This document shows positions 48,547-59,780 of a stretch of DNA of 64,000 nucleotides, one piece after another. Where the stretch lies: the NCBI GenBank assembly GCA_949825065.1, contig OX463859.1:12600452-12664451 (forward strand). The letters run 5' to 3'. The translations under genes and the position numbers were made by a program. The DNA is from Odontocerum albicorne. Its lineage: Eukaryota > Arthropoda > Insecta > Trichoptera > Odontoceridae. Under the pieces are notes generated by a model that searched no databases, was not told the DNA's origin, and was given only the letters and a program-made list of their open reading frames with translations. Position 1 is the stretch's first letter, and each line of letters starts with the position of its first letter.

Positions 48547-49121
48547 TAGGTGTGACAAAAGTCCCTTTAGAATTAAAAAAAAAAATCCTTTTACTCTTAC
48601 TTTTGATATAACTTATGAATGAAATTAAATAAAAAATTTATGTTGGAAATAACAGTTTATATTATTTGGTATTTTTTTACATTAAGTGCGAAAAATTATA
48701 TCAGGTAAATGTGAGCCATTATGTTGTACGCTCTTTTCATGGAATTTTCCATTACCTTTCTCAGTATTTCTTGTGATATCAAGGTGGCGATTTCCGCTCG
48801 GATATTTGCTCTCGACTACTGTAAATTTTGCCACAAACAGGACAAAATTTACAGCAGTTGAAATTGAATATTCGAGCGGAAATTGCCTTGAAATCATAGG
48901 TAACACTATGGTAATAAAAAACTCCACGAAAAGAGCAATGCACTCCTATATACAACATAATGGCTCTACCTGATATAATTTCTCGCACATAATGTAAAAA
49001 AATACCAAATAATATAAATTCTTATTTCCAACAAATATTTATTACATTTCGTTCATGAGTTATATCAAAAGTAACTTTTAAAGGGGATTTTTTTTTGAAG
49101 AAAGGGACTTTTGCTACACTG
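48547..49121. mobile_element. Foldback element, about 575 bp, arms of about 280 bp
   Basis: The left arm 48547-48830 and right arm 48843-49121 are inverted copies around the 12-base loop CCACAAACAGGA. Matching blocks from outside in are ACAAAAGTCCCTTT, TACTTTTGATATAACT, TTTATATTATTTGGTATTTT, GAGCCATTATGTTGTA, TTTCCGCTCG and CTGTAAATTTTG. The right end, read inwards as CAGTGTAGCAAAAGTCCC, is preceded by TA. The left end is similar after TA, which suggests a Tc1/mariner/pogo-type target. No long ORF or transposase. Confidence 0.8.
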
Positions 49122-49124
49122 TAT

Positions 49125-51190
49125 ATATCTTATATTCAAAACTAAAAACTGAACCAATCCATAGGTGTTTGTAAAGGTTACGTCCAAATGCAGGGTTAAG
49201 CAAATTTAAACTTACTTGAAACAAACCAATACAAAAAGTACTTATGAATATTTTCAGGCTTACAATAAAATAACTCCTTTTGCTGGAAACAACTTGTAAA
49301 TGGATTTCGCTGTACAAAAACATGTTAGCAAAAGATTTTTTTTAAAGAACATTACTCGCACTTACGTTTTTTTTTAATTGAAATCTTGAACATACATTAT
49401 ATATAATCTGAAAAATTAATAATAACTAGTATTATAATTTACAGTATATTCTGGACTAATATTTATTTGCTCATAATAAATATTTACAGTAATTAAAATT
49501 TGATTTTTTTATTAACTTAATCATTTTTATATTGAGCTTTGATTTTAAAACTTGTGAAAGAAGTAACATATGGCTTGTTAAAAAAAATGGCAACAAAAAG
49601 AATGATATCTGAATTCTAACTTTTATTTGCTGTTCAAGTTCTACAATTCAAGCTGGTTTAAAAACGATTAATTGAAAAATATTAATAAGTCGTTCAATGG
49701 AGAAATCAAGTAACTAATAATCTAAACTATGCTTAATAATAAGTTGACATATTTTTGACTATATTTGACAGATTTCTACAGCAAACAAAAAACAATTTGA
49801 CTAAGACCTTTTCATACAGTACACATTTTGAATTTCTCTGCTAAAACTAAGTGTTGAAGAAATTTAATTTTTTAATTTCTTTGATAATGATTTCTATTTT
49901 AATACCAGTTGTCGGTTATTTTGAAATATTTAGTTACCAAAATGTGAGATTTTTGTATCCAAATAGATTAAATATTGTTAATGATGATTTCACTTAAGGG
50001 AAAATAAAGCTTTAAAATGTTGACAAAACTTATAATTCCGAAATATGTAAAAAAAGAAACATATATTTTACGACTCCTGGTGTTAAAAATGAATGTTTCG
50101 ATGCCTAATAATGCTGAAAATTGATATGTGGACTTGGATTAATTAATAAATAAATAGCACATAATTTATTTTTCATACTTAAACATAATAATATACACGT
50201 GAAATATTTACAAACATGGAAAGGGTTTATTAATATATAACGACAATCATGACCTCACAATGAATTTAAAATATCCTTTTACTGCGCAAATACTTAAATA
50301 ATCTTCACTGTAGTATTTTTCAATTTCACTGGTCTAACACTGCGGCCCCCGATTCTTTCGCAATAAAACCTCAGGCAGGCAGCCTGCCCGCTCAACATAA
50401 TGCAACATTCCATACCATATATATTTTTGACAGCTTTGATTTCATCGGTTGATTGTGTACAAGAAATCATTAAATAAATATTAACGCATGGTCTAAAACT
50501 TGTACTTTTTATTTGGCAAATTGCATGCAATCTTTTATTATATCGAGCAGCAGCAAATGGTAAAGAAAGTCATTTACTATATCGTGATATTCACATGCAA
50601 TGTAAAAAATAAACAAAATAAAATATATTTTACAGGATCTATATATGTAACAGGGTAAATCAGATGGTACCAATAAGTCTAACTCATCTTCTACAACTTT
50701 CCCTATTAAGCGTCACCCTAAAGAAAATAAACTCAATCGGAAACATCGTTGATCTTTTTCAGCCAACACTTGAATATACCATGTTTGTAAATATTGTAAT
50801 CTTTAAATCATGTTTGTAAATATTTCACCGTCGGCTTTTTACATTTACGAATACACCCTACAAATTGGGACATGGATGTGAGACGTTAAAATGAATCGCA
50901 TCGTATTTTGTATAGAGCATTTGTATTAATATCTCATGGAGTCCTCTCGCGTGGGGAAGATAGAAGAGGCATATGTCACAATGTAACACATATTCTGTTG
51001 ATGTTTGAATGTTCCGATGCGAAACTATTATAATTATACGAGCTATGCACCACAAATGCTGTATGATTTCTGAATGAGGCGACAGATTATGAACAAATAA
51101 ATCATTTTGCGGAGGTGTTTGCCTTCGCGACAATACAACACATCTTTTATTTATTTTATTACCCAACATTTCATTTCCTTCCTATGTTCG
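49125..51190. other. AT-rich region, nothing recognised
   Basis: No supported gene or repeat family. Open frames here are short and lack any family resemblance. Confidence 0.5.
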
Positions 51191-51194
51191 TTAA

Positions 51195-51270
51195 TACTAT
51201 AGTTTATTTGGTAAGGTCTTTATTTTCCATCTGGGGTTTTTAAGTTAGATTCCTGATGGCATCCAATAGG
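51195..51270 (+). mobile_element. SINE-1 head remnant, weak
   Basis: ATAGTTTATTTGGTAAGGTC, CATCTGGGGTTTTTAAGTTA and GATTCCTGATGGCA parallel the SINE-1 head with many differences. Confidence 0.35.
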
Positions 51271-51774
51271 AAAAAAGTATGTGCTTTTAACTTTTTGTAT
51301 GCAGTGTATTGTTAACGTAACAATCTACATATTTTGTATTTCAATATATGTGATTAGAGTTCTTTTTAAGATATTTTTGAAGTAATTAATATCAGAACCT
51401 CTGGAATCATTTGAAATCATCGCTGTATGTGTTGACAACACTACTCCATACAGAAAGGTAACAATAGTCTTTTATTATGAACTAAACTAGACCGAAACCC
51501 GTGTTAGTTTGTGAAAAGTTTTATCAAGCTAAATGCATAATTGGTAAAAAAAATCTTTAAGTATTGATTGAAAAGACTTGAGGCCTGAAGCTCAAATAGC
51601 CTCGCAAGTTGCCAGTACTTGCACAGAAAAACTATATTTTATTAAGACACTAGATTGTCAAGTATACAAACTGGTGAGTTTCTTGTCATACCGGATTTTT
51701 TTTCAACCAGCCAGACAAGAATTACACAGATTCTTGTCAATTGCTGGTTGAAAGCTGCATTTTTCAATCATGCT

Positions 51775-51928
51775 TTAACACATTCACTGCGATCAATATT
51801 TTATATAAAAAAATTATATGAAATTTGGCAGACAGACATTACAAACAGAACATGTCTGGCAAGTTGTACGCACTAGGTATATGTTTGTATGGACACACGA
51901 GGTGTGTCCTCATCACTGAATGTGTTAA
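51775..51928. mobile_element. TTAA-flanked MITE, 154 bp
   Basis: TTAACACATTCACTG on the left and TTAACACATTCAGTG (complement of the right end) form terminal inverted repeats at TTAA. The outer flanks CATGCT and AGCATG are also complementary. Interior has no ORF. piggyBac-like by target site. Confidence 0.7.
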
Positions 51929-51959
51929 AGCATGAAAAAATGTAATTAAACAAAATATT

Positions 51960-52195
51960 TACAAATGCCACCCCAAGCCTAGGAAAGGATGAGAAAATTA
52001 TTATGGATGAATAAATTTCGTTCATTGAAGATAAACATATTTTTTAAGCTACTGTTCAAAGCAAGTCAACAAAGGTGTCTTATTGCAGCTGGTAAGTGGT
52101 CTTAGAGTCTTCAGGCATGGACAATAAAAGAGTAGTGATGAACTGGAAATGCCAAAAGGCAATCTCTGCTTGAGCATAACGCATGGTTACATCCT
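51960..52195 (-). mobile_element. Jockey-type LINE 3' fragment
   Basis: Phrases such as AGTCTTCAGGCATGGACAAT, GTGATGAACTGGAAATGCCA and AGGCAATCTCTGCTTGAGCA match 11640-11750 in order. That places it in the same LINE family as 11575-11990. Confidence 0.55.
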
Positions 52196-52577
52196 GTCTT
52201 TAATTAAATACATACTCCTACAAGCCTATGCAAATCAGTGTTACGTTTCAATTACCTCAAAACATGTAAAATGGTTCCTTTATTTTATTCATATTGTTTC
52301 CAACTTATATTAAACTAAATATTTAATAAAAAAATTCAATGGGTAAGTTTTGAGTTTTTATCAAACATCAATGATTGAAACTTTTTAAAAATGTAACAAG
52401 TTGCAAAATAAACTAGCATGTGTCGAACTATTTCACTCAAGGGTGTAGCGATGTAGGGGGAACATGCAGGATTAGGTGGGGATGCAAGCTAGGGACCAAA
52501 CGTATCACATTTTTTGGATGATAAGACACCCCAAATTGATGAAACAATTTTTAGAAAAGAATATTTGTAATTTGTTC

Positions 52578-52915
52578 AGTCAAAAACTTTTTATTCCATT
52601 TTATATAACCCTATCAGTTTCAAGGTTTTCACCTCACCATCAGGGGAAACCTTTTTTTTTTATCTGGCGAGTTAATTGCCATGTGGCAATCTCTTCCAAC
52701 CAACCATAAAGATGTTTTTATAGGCCCTAAGTGTTAACCAGACTGGAATCCTATTTAAAAAAATCTGGGTTCCAACGGAGATCGAACCCGCAACTTCTGG
52801 ATCGGTAGACAAGTGTCTTATCACCAGGCCACGGACGACCTCCGTGGCGGGGTGGTAAGACAACCTTGAAACTGGTAGGGTTATATACAGTGAAATAAAC
52901 AGTGTTTGACTAAAC
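52578..52915. repeat. SINE bracketed by inverted 62-bp arms
   Basis: 52579-52640 and 52850-52913 are inverted copies, about three quarters identical (ATATAACCCTATCAGTTTCA versus ATATAACCCTACCAGTTTCA on the reverse strand). They enclose the SINE-1 copy at 52662-52842. Confidence 0.7.
52662..52842 (-). mobile_element. Full-length SINE-1 copy
   Basis: The minus strand reads GTCCGTGGCCTGGTGATAAG (box A), GTTGCGGGTTCGATCTCCGT (box B) and GATTCCAGTCTGGTTAACAC. It continues GGGCCTATAAAAACATCTTT and GGTTGGAAGAGATTGCCACA, with a CTCGCCAG end. This is the best reference copy. A second head in the opposite direction (ACGACCTCCGTGGCGGGGTG) begins where it starts. Confidence 0.8.
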
Positions 52916-53706
52916 AAATTATAATGTCTTTAAACCTCAGTGTTAATGCCTTAATTATAAATACATAATATGTAAAAGAATATTTTATACAAAAATATTT
53001 ACAAACTCTTCATTTTGAAATATTAGTACCATAACTTGTACCAACAACATTCAATTCATCTTTACTCCTTTCGACACTTTTCTTATCATTGTCGGACAAT
53101 GGACAAGCACCAGTTTTCAGATTTATCAGTGGTGTCGGACGTCTGTATTTGTTTTACGTGTCAAATGAACTGTCAAATTAATGTGAAGAGATTCAATAGG
53201 TATAGAAAAGTTATGACATATAGTAACTTAAATAAAGTAAAAGAAGTGAATAAAAAATATATGTAGGCATTGAAGTTAAATACATATGTAAGTATAAAAA
53301 TAAATGCGTGTATAATATTAATTTTGATAGTGAAAATTATTTTCTACAGGGACCTATTACCTACCTTCGAACCATAATACGTATCCCAATTTGAAGTTGA
53401 TTTTTATAAGTAAAAAGGCAGATTTTATGGTCTGAAAAAATTGTAATATTTTTATAAAAACTTCCTTACTTTTCTCTAGTTTTATCAAAATTCCAAACAA
53501 TTTCTATTGTTTTTGCTTTTGCTCGTACTTCAGTATAACTACTTGTAATTTTAAATAATGAAACTGATACTGATGTTTTTACAATACCATAACTTTTGAA
53601 CTAAATAGTTACTTTTTTTAGTATATCTCATAAATTAGGTCATTCATACACTAGTTGGTTTTGTTACACATATAAAATGAATATTACGATGTATGCAAAA
53701 ATCTTC

Positions 53707-54033
53707 GTAACACGTTGATTGCCGTGTCAGCCACCGGTGGCCAACACCGATGTATTCCAATTGGGTCGTGTCGGTCACCGGTGGCTGACACGGCATACCT
53801 AACTTCAGAGTGTCATCCTGTCCGTCGGCTACGAGCTCTGTATTAAACTACTATTAAACTTGGCCGAAATGGTCCTTCTCTATCTAACTACGATATGGCC
53901 TTAGGATATCTTCATGGTTCTAAAAGATATACTCATGAATGTGATAGGTAGGTTATATTAAATTAAAACCCTAAAAACGTAATAACATTTTTTGGACATT
54001 TTACGAAAATCCTATTGGCGATCAATGTGTTAA
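53707..54033. mobile_element. piggyBac-like MITE with GC hairpin, 327 bp
   Basis: The right end read inwards, TTAACACATTGATCGCC, and the left end GTAACACGTTGATTGCC form 17-bp terminal repeats; the left TTAA has mutated to GTAA. Subterminal arms 53720-53747 and 53768-53795 (GCCGTGTCAGCCACCGGTGG) form a strong hairpin. No transposase. Confidence 0.7.
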
Positions 54034-54068
54034 ACTTTCTATAGACTCAAGAGTCTGTTACTGCAGGA

Positions 54069-54640
54069 TTGTCCTCCTGTGATGCTGAGCTCCAGCTAAC
54101 TCTCCATAGTTTCGGGGGTCTCCCTGGTGGACACCGTCCATCCGGTACCCCATGCAAAGCTATGTATGGAATTCATTCTCTGTACATGTTGGTACCAGTA
54201 TCGTCGACGCTGTCGTCCCCATCTGACCACATCTTGGACCTCACAGACCTCTCGGATTGTGGTGTTCCTTACATGATCGCGCAAAGTCTTCCCAGCAATA
54301 GCACGTAGAGTTCTCATTTCCGTTGTCCTTAGCATACTTTTTGTCCTGACAGTGTCCGCCCTCACTTCGATGCCATATGTGAGAATAGGTCGCACACAGG
54401 TCTTATAAATGCGTACCTTGCTATCCGTTCTCATATCTTTATTCCTCCATATGACATCTCTCAGGTAGCCCGCCACAACTGCAGCTTTATCTACCTGAGG
54501 CCTTACTTATCTGGGGAGGTCATGAGAGCTGAGCAGTTCACTGCCAAGATATCTGAACTGGGTTGCTTGTTCAATTGGCTCGTCACGTACTGAAATTCCG
54601 CACTCTAGTGGGTCTTTGGAGAATGTCATACACTTAGAAG
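54069..54640 (-). mobile_element. LINE fragment, RT C-terminal part
   Basis: The minus strand reads KCMTFSKDPLECGISVRDEP, QFRYLGSEL, then VRIYKTCVRPILTYGIEVRA, EMRTLRAIAGKTLRD and WYQHVQRM. These are the ordered thumb and C-terminal motifs of a non-LTR reverse transcriptase. It is interrupted by a stop near 54507. The family differs from LINE-A. Confidence 0.8.
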
Positions 54641-55247
54641 AGGATGCAAAAATCAAATAAATACATAATTTATGAAAAAAACAAGTAATTTTCAAGTAGA
54701 CACAAAATTTATATGGATCTGGGTTTTTTGCCTTTGTGATGTCCTCAGTAATTTGCCTGTATCTTACTGAGGACATATTGGAAACATAAGTTGATGTTTT
54801 TTTTATTGTTAATTATACAATACCCAGTTGCAAACTCTCATCAACTCTATAAACAGTGAGACTCAATTACATAAATATATCACGCGAGTCAAACCCGCCA
54901 TACTTCATCATTCCAGACAGATCAAAAAGTCCATCACGCAATGTCCCAATAATGATAATAATAATATGTTGTTGTCATTTGTAACCTTTATCAAATATAA
55001 ATAAAACATCTTTATTTTTTTTGTAAATAGGCTAATCATTTGTACTTATTTTCATATATTGTTTGTTTACTTTCATTCAAATTGTTCTAAAATGTAACAA
55101 ATAAATGTTTCAAATTGTAACTGTCATAAAAATTTTAAAATCAAATTTACTCAATATATTCATAAATGTTTATTTTCTTAGTGAAATCAAAGAATTTATC
55201 TTGCGAACAATCATAATCTTCAATAACCATATTCAAAACATTTGAAA

Positions 55248-55568
55248 ATGAGCCAAAATTTTCAAGATACACCTCTCAACTCATTGAGAAAATTGATTGG
55301 GGAAGCCTCAGAAAATATTGATGCAACTATTCCGTCCGTATTTGATGATGTGATGAATTCTATCAGAGGTTCTAGAAGAAATGGAATAACAAGAAGGAAA
55401 AATAAAAGTCACATCTCGAAAAAAAGTAGAAAATTTGAATTAAAAATGTTGAACAAAAAATCAAGATGTAAACCAATGTTCAGAAACAATAATACTGGAA
55501 GAGTAAAAAAGAAATGTGCTCACAAACTTTTTAAGGAAAAGAATATTAGAACTTTCAAAAGACCTTAA
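55248..55568 (+). CDS. Small strongly basic protein, unknown function
   Basis: An intact 106-codon ORF runs from ATG at 55248 to TAA. The N-terminal third (MSQNFQDTPLNSLRKLIGEA to about residue 38) is mixed and partly acidic. From about residue 40 it is very rich in Lys, Arg, Ser and Asn (for example RRNGITRRKNKSHISKKSRK). There is no signal peptide or membrane segment and no resemblance I recognise to transposon proteins. A basic tail of this kind occurs in nuclear or sperm chromatin proteins, but that is only a guess. A possible splice acceptor TTTTCTTAG lies near 55180. It may be a real small gene, a last exon, or chance. Confidence 0.4.
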   Translation: MSQNFQDTPLNSLRKLIGEASENIDATIPSVFDDVMNSIRGSRRNGITRRKNKSHISKKSRKFELKMLNKKSRCKPMFRNNNTGRVKKKCAHKLFKEKNIRTFKRP

Positions 55569-55873
55569 CAAATTCTCGGAAACTATTTTAATAACAAATA
55601 TATGGCTGTCCAGAAAGTATTTTTAAGTCAAATTCTAATGCAAAACTGCATCATCTGCTTGTGGACGGTGCTTTTCAATATTTTCAGTATCTCGGCAATC
55701 TCGTGTTGTAGAACGCGAATTATTATTGATCGAAGCCTTGATATGGTCGTAAATTTGTAGCAATCAGCCTAACAAAATAGACACCGTCTTCGAGTGTCAT
55801 ATCACCATTACAGAATCTTTTAAACCACATTTGATACATGACCGCTTACTGCACTATCACCATATACTGTATA

Positions 55874-57113
55874 TCAGGTCTGTAAATATGAAACTGGAAT
55901 TTTTTTATAGAAAATACACATTTATTTTATGAAAATGGTAAAAAATATTTTATTCAAAGTATTGCCCATCACTAGCTACACATTTGCTCATATCCCTGGC
56001 AAGTTGTGGATGCCACGCCAAAAAAACTGTTGCTCTTTTGAGGCAAACCAATCACCGGGCCATTTTCGTAAGAAGTGAAGCGCTGCTCAGCAAGTGCATG
56101 TCCCATCGATACAAATAAGTAGTAATCCAAAGTATTTGCAACTAAACGCCTCAATCGTTTCCTTGACCGGTTTTGCTGTGTGCGATGGTGCATTATCATG
56201 AAGCAAAATCACTTTGTGTTGCCTCTTTTAATATTCTGGTCATTAGTCACGCAATGCTTGGTTCAAATTCATAATTTGTTGTCGGTAGCGTTCAGTATTA
56301 ACGGTTTCACCAGGTTTTAGCAGCTCATAATAGATAACACCCTTCTGATCCCACCAAACACAGAGCATTGTCTTCCATCCATAGCGATTTGGCCTTGCAG
56401 TCGATGTCGCTGGTTTGCTTGGAGTTACCCATAACCTTTTACACTTAGGATTCTCGAAATATAACCATTTTTCATCGCCAGTCATAATTCGATGGAGAAA
56501 TGATTTTCTTTTGTACCTGGCGAGCAGCATTTCGCAAGTGGTTTTTCGGTTTTCCTGCTGTCTTTCATTCAGTTCATGTGGAACCCATTTTCCCACCTTC
56601 TGGATCTTTCCCATGGCTTTCAAACATATGGAGACGGCTTCTTGTGTTCCATTTAATTGATCTGCGAGTTGTTGTTGCGTTTGAGCATCATCCTCATCCA
56701 ACAATGCTCGCAATTCGGTGTCTTCAAACTTTCTCGGTGGTCTTCTACGTTCTTCGTTTCTCACGTCAAAATCGCCACTTTTAAATTTTTGAAACCACTC
56801 AAAGCACTGTGATTTACCAAGAGCATGCTCACCGTAAGCTTCGGCAAGCATTCGATGCAATTCTGCAGCAGTTTTCTTCAAATGGTAACAGAAAATCAAT
56901 GCTGTCCGCAAATTGTAGTTTTCAGGCACAAAAACAGACATGTTCAACGCTATGAAAACATATGTAGTTGTATTAAACTTTATTGTTGTGAGTTAAAAGT
57001 CTTTGACAAATATAAACACAAGAAAAAGGCGCCAATGACACGGTTTGACAGTCACTACATTGACAACTAGAGCCATCTATGAGCATATTCCAGTTTCATA
57101 TTTACAGACCTGG
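55874..57113 (-). mobile_element. Mauritiana-type (Mos1-like) mariner, inactive
   Basis: Inverted repeats of 26 bp match at all but the first base (core CAGGTCTGTAAATATGAAAC). They are flanked by TA at 55872-55873 and 57114-57115. At about 1240 bp it is slightly shorter than Mos1-class elements (about 1.29 kb), consistent with internal loss. Confidence 0.92.
55972..56947 (-). pseudogene. Mos1-like mariner transposase pseudogene
   Basis: The first 234 codons from 56947 are open. They contain the N-terminal DNA-binding domain (CYHLKKTAAELHRMLAEAYG; WFQKFKSGDFDV), the linker motif WVPHEL, HRIMTGDEKW with the first catalytic Asp, and KTMLCVWWDQKGVIYYELLK. In-frame stops follow LRD. The second Asp region (VILLHDNAPSH) remains. 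A deletion with frameshift removes the stretch before DYYLFVSMGHALAEQRF, which continues in another frame. Non-functional. Confidence 0.9.
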
Positions 57114-57977
57114 TATATAACATATATATATTTTTTTGTTTTTGTGTTGCATTTTTTGCTTTGCGGTAGTAAAAATGCATCAAGTGCTGAAAAAACGAAC
57201 TTCTTTTGTTCTATCTTCGAAATGATGTACTAAACTATTGCTTTTTATAATAATATACATTCGGATTCAAGTTAGCAAGAAAATTTTGTCCTAACGACAT
57301 CTCCGAGAAATACAAAACTACTTTCTGGACAATCCAATATTTTGTAAATTAATGTAGTGCTCAAATCTAACTGGGATCTAAGGCAATACTTTCCAAACTG
57401 TTTCCTTCGTTATCCAAAAGCGATTATCTGAAAGGCGTTTTACCCAATAGATAATGCAAAACACTAACTGCACAGAAAAGCATTTTAGCTGCCACAAAAA
57501 ATTTGGTAATTATTCACTACTATTACTAATTACTATTGTATATCCAAAGTAGCGAAGACCTTAATTTGTACGTCTTCTCTCGACACTCAGTAACGAGTCT
57601 TTCCAACGTATCTCCCTTGCCACGCTTCACAGTTGATAATGCCTAAACAAATGGAGAATCTTAGCTGCATTCAACACGGTGCTCAAGCTGTTCAATGACG
57701 TATATTGTGGAGGATTTATCCATGCAAGCAACGGTGCCGCCCAATTAGCAGCTTTTTGGGTGGACACAGTAAAGTCGAATGTGATTTATACAAAAAATAG
57801 AAGAATGGAGGTTTCACCCTTGTAGTCAATCTATTTGTGACACAGCTCGTTCAAGATAGAGAGTAGCATATGTATTTATCATCGTCCAAAACAATGCAAA
57901 AACTTTGAAAGGGCAAGTGGAAAATCATGAGCTATTTTTTCTCCCTTGACTTGTTCTTTTACTGGGACTGTTTTTCT

Positions 57978-58145
57978 TTTCTTAAGCATTTGTCAAATAA
58001 TCAACTAATTTTTCTTAAGTATTTGTCAAATAATCAACAATTTCTTTTAAGCATTTGTCAAATAATCAACTAATTTTTCTTAAGCATTTGTCAAATAATC
58101 AACTAATTTTTCTTAAGCATTTGTCAAATAATCAACTAATTTTTC
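57978..58145 (+). repeat. 34-bp tandem repeat, about 5 units
   Basis: The unit TTCTTAAGCATTTGTCAAAT followed by AATCAACTAATTTT repeats about five times. The second and third units carry small changes, and units four and five are near identical. Confidence 0.92.
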
Positions 58146-58149
58146 ATAA

Positions 58150-59016
58150 AATTTGTTTACAATAATCTTTATTTTATTTCCTTTTCCTAATTTAACATTT
58201 ACGTTATATACCTTAACTTATTATACCAAAGTGTATTACTGTCTGTGTACACTCCTACAAATTGCTTTCCTATTTTAAAAGTAATTTTATACATTTAGTC
58301 AATTTTAAGCAAATTATCGTAACTAGTGTTTCGGCACTTATGCATATAATATAATGTAAACAATTGTGAAAATATCTAAAATCATTTGCCAGTCAGAATT
58401 TTTTCCTGTTCACCCATGGGAAACAAATAAAGAAGGGTCCAGGATGTTACCAAGTTGGTCATGAAGAAAAAGTGGTAATAGTCATATTGCCAGAAGGCTA
58501 GACGGTAGATGAGGTTATAAGGTTCTTTAGGGGAGATCATAAACCGGATATTAAAGCGTCGAGAAGCAGACAATAAGGTAGAGAGGTGACATAGTTTAAG
58601 TTGTCGACTCAAACTGGATGCAGAGGGCCAGCGCTAAATAATTGAGGAGTGTGAAAAGAGAGATATAGATATGTTTATGATTGCTAAGATATTCATTCAA
58701 TCAAGCGGATAATCATTTGCATACCAACTACTTTAGCCAATTGACTGATATTGCAATAGTACTTGGCAACATTATAATACGCTTGCAGTTATATCTAGCT
58801 CAATTTATTGGTTTCAATTTTGGTCATTTTATATTTTTATTTATTTTGAAAAATGTACAGCTTTTTTATAAAAATAAGAGATACATAAAAATGGTTATCA
58901 AAGTATGAATGTGAGCAATTCATTGAAAAAACTAATGCTTCATATGTCCTAGTTTTGGAGGTAAAAATGTCCTTAGATTATCCTAAACTTTAAATCACGT
59001 TGTCCTTGTGATTAGG
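58150..59016. other. AT-rich region, nothing recognised
   Basis: No supported gene or element. A slightly GC-richer part at 58380-58660 could be an old retroelement 3' region, but no motif supports this. Confidence 0.4.
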
Positions 59017-59024
59017 ACCTAGTC

Positions 59025-59780
59025 CAGTGATGGGTAACCTTTTTAGCTCGGCGTGTCAAAATTCTGAAAAAACCTAGCTTGACCCGGGTGCCGTGTCACA
59101 TTTAGGAATATTAATAATTTTTGCAGCCTTAGTAAATGAAAGAGTTTTGTTTTTGAACTATTTATTTATTATTATTAAAAAGCAAAAACAAATAATTATT
59201 TACATTAGTGACTTTTTTGTTGCTGAATTGCATTTACTAAATCTTCAATTGAAGGTTGGTATTTTGTACATTTTAAACACAAGCAAGTGTTACAAACTTC
59301 ATCAGTCAGTCGGTTTCTTTTATTTGTTTTAATATTATTCAATGCTGAGAATAAGGTCGCAAAAAAGTACGTTGAGGGAAATATTGTGAGTAAAACCATC
59401 GCTAGATTTTTCAGAGTGCCAAAAGTGTTCGGTAATCGGTTCTAAGCATTCAATATATCTTGTTCGTAGTGGCACTCTTCTTCATTCTCCAAACAATTTT
59501 TTATCTAGATTCATGAGTTTGGACCTCAAGTCGACGAACTCTTGAGCCCAGATGCTGTCTTGAAATTCGGCAAGTTGCAACTCCAAATCATCACATTGCA
59601 TCCATTCGAAACCATTTAATTTCAAAGTACTGTAGACTACTACATCCGGATATTTAATTGCTTGTTGCGCTTGAGCGCATCGCTCATTCTTGGGCGAAGG
59701 TCGTCCGTAAACGATGCATGTCACCCAAAATGTCTTGGCGTTTCACCTCTGACATGCGTGTCATAGGTTACCCATCACTG
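59025..59780 (-). mobile_element. Internally deleted hAT element with 8-bp TSD
   Basis: Perfect 16-bp terminal inverted repeats CAGTGATGGGTAACCT bound 756 bp. The flanking 8-mers ACCTAGTC (59017-59024) and ACCTAGTA (59781-59788) match at 7 of 8, the hAT target duplication length. It retains only a C-terminal coding scrap (next entry). Confidence 0.88.
59482..59724 (-). pseudogene. hAT transposase C-terminal fragment
   Basis: About 80 codons end QCDDLELQLAEFQDSIWAQE then FVDLR. This resembles the C-terminal region shared by hAT transposases and their domesticated GTF2IRD2/ZBED-type relatives. The zinc finger and catalytic core are absent, so it encodes no working transposase. Identification is from family memory plus the hAT ends. 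Confidence 0.6.

Noticed and set aside
57978..58145. CRISPR-like array
   Set aside because: Units are contiguous 34-bp repeats without unique spacers in a eukaryotic genome; it is a minisatellite.
58382..58612. 76-codon minus-strand ORF
   Set aside because: No motif of a known protein or retroelement could be confirmed by eye.
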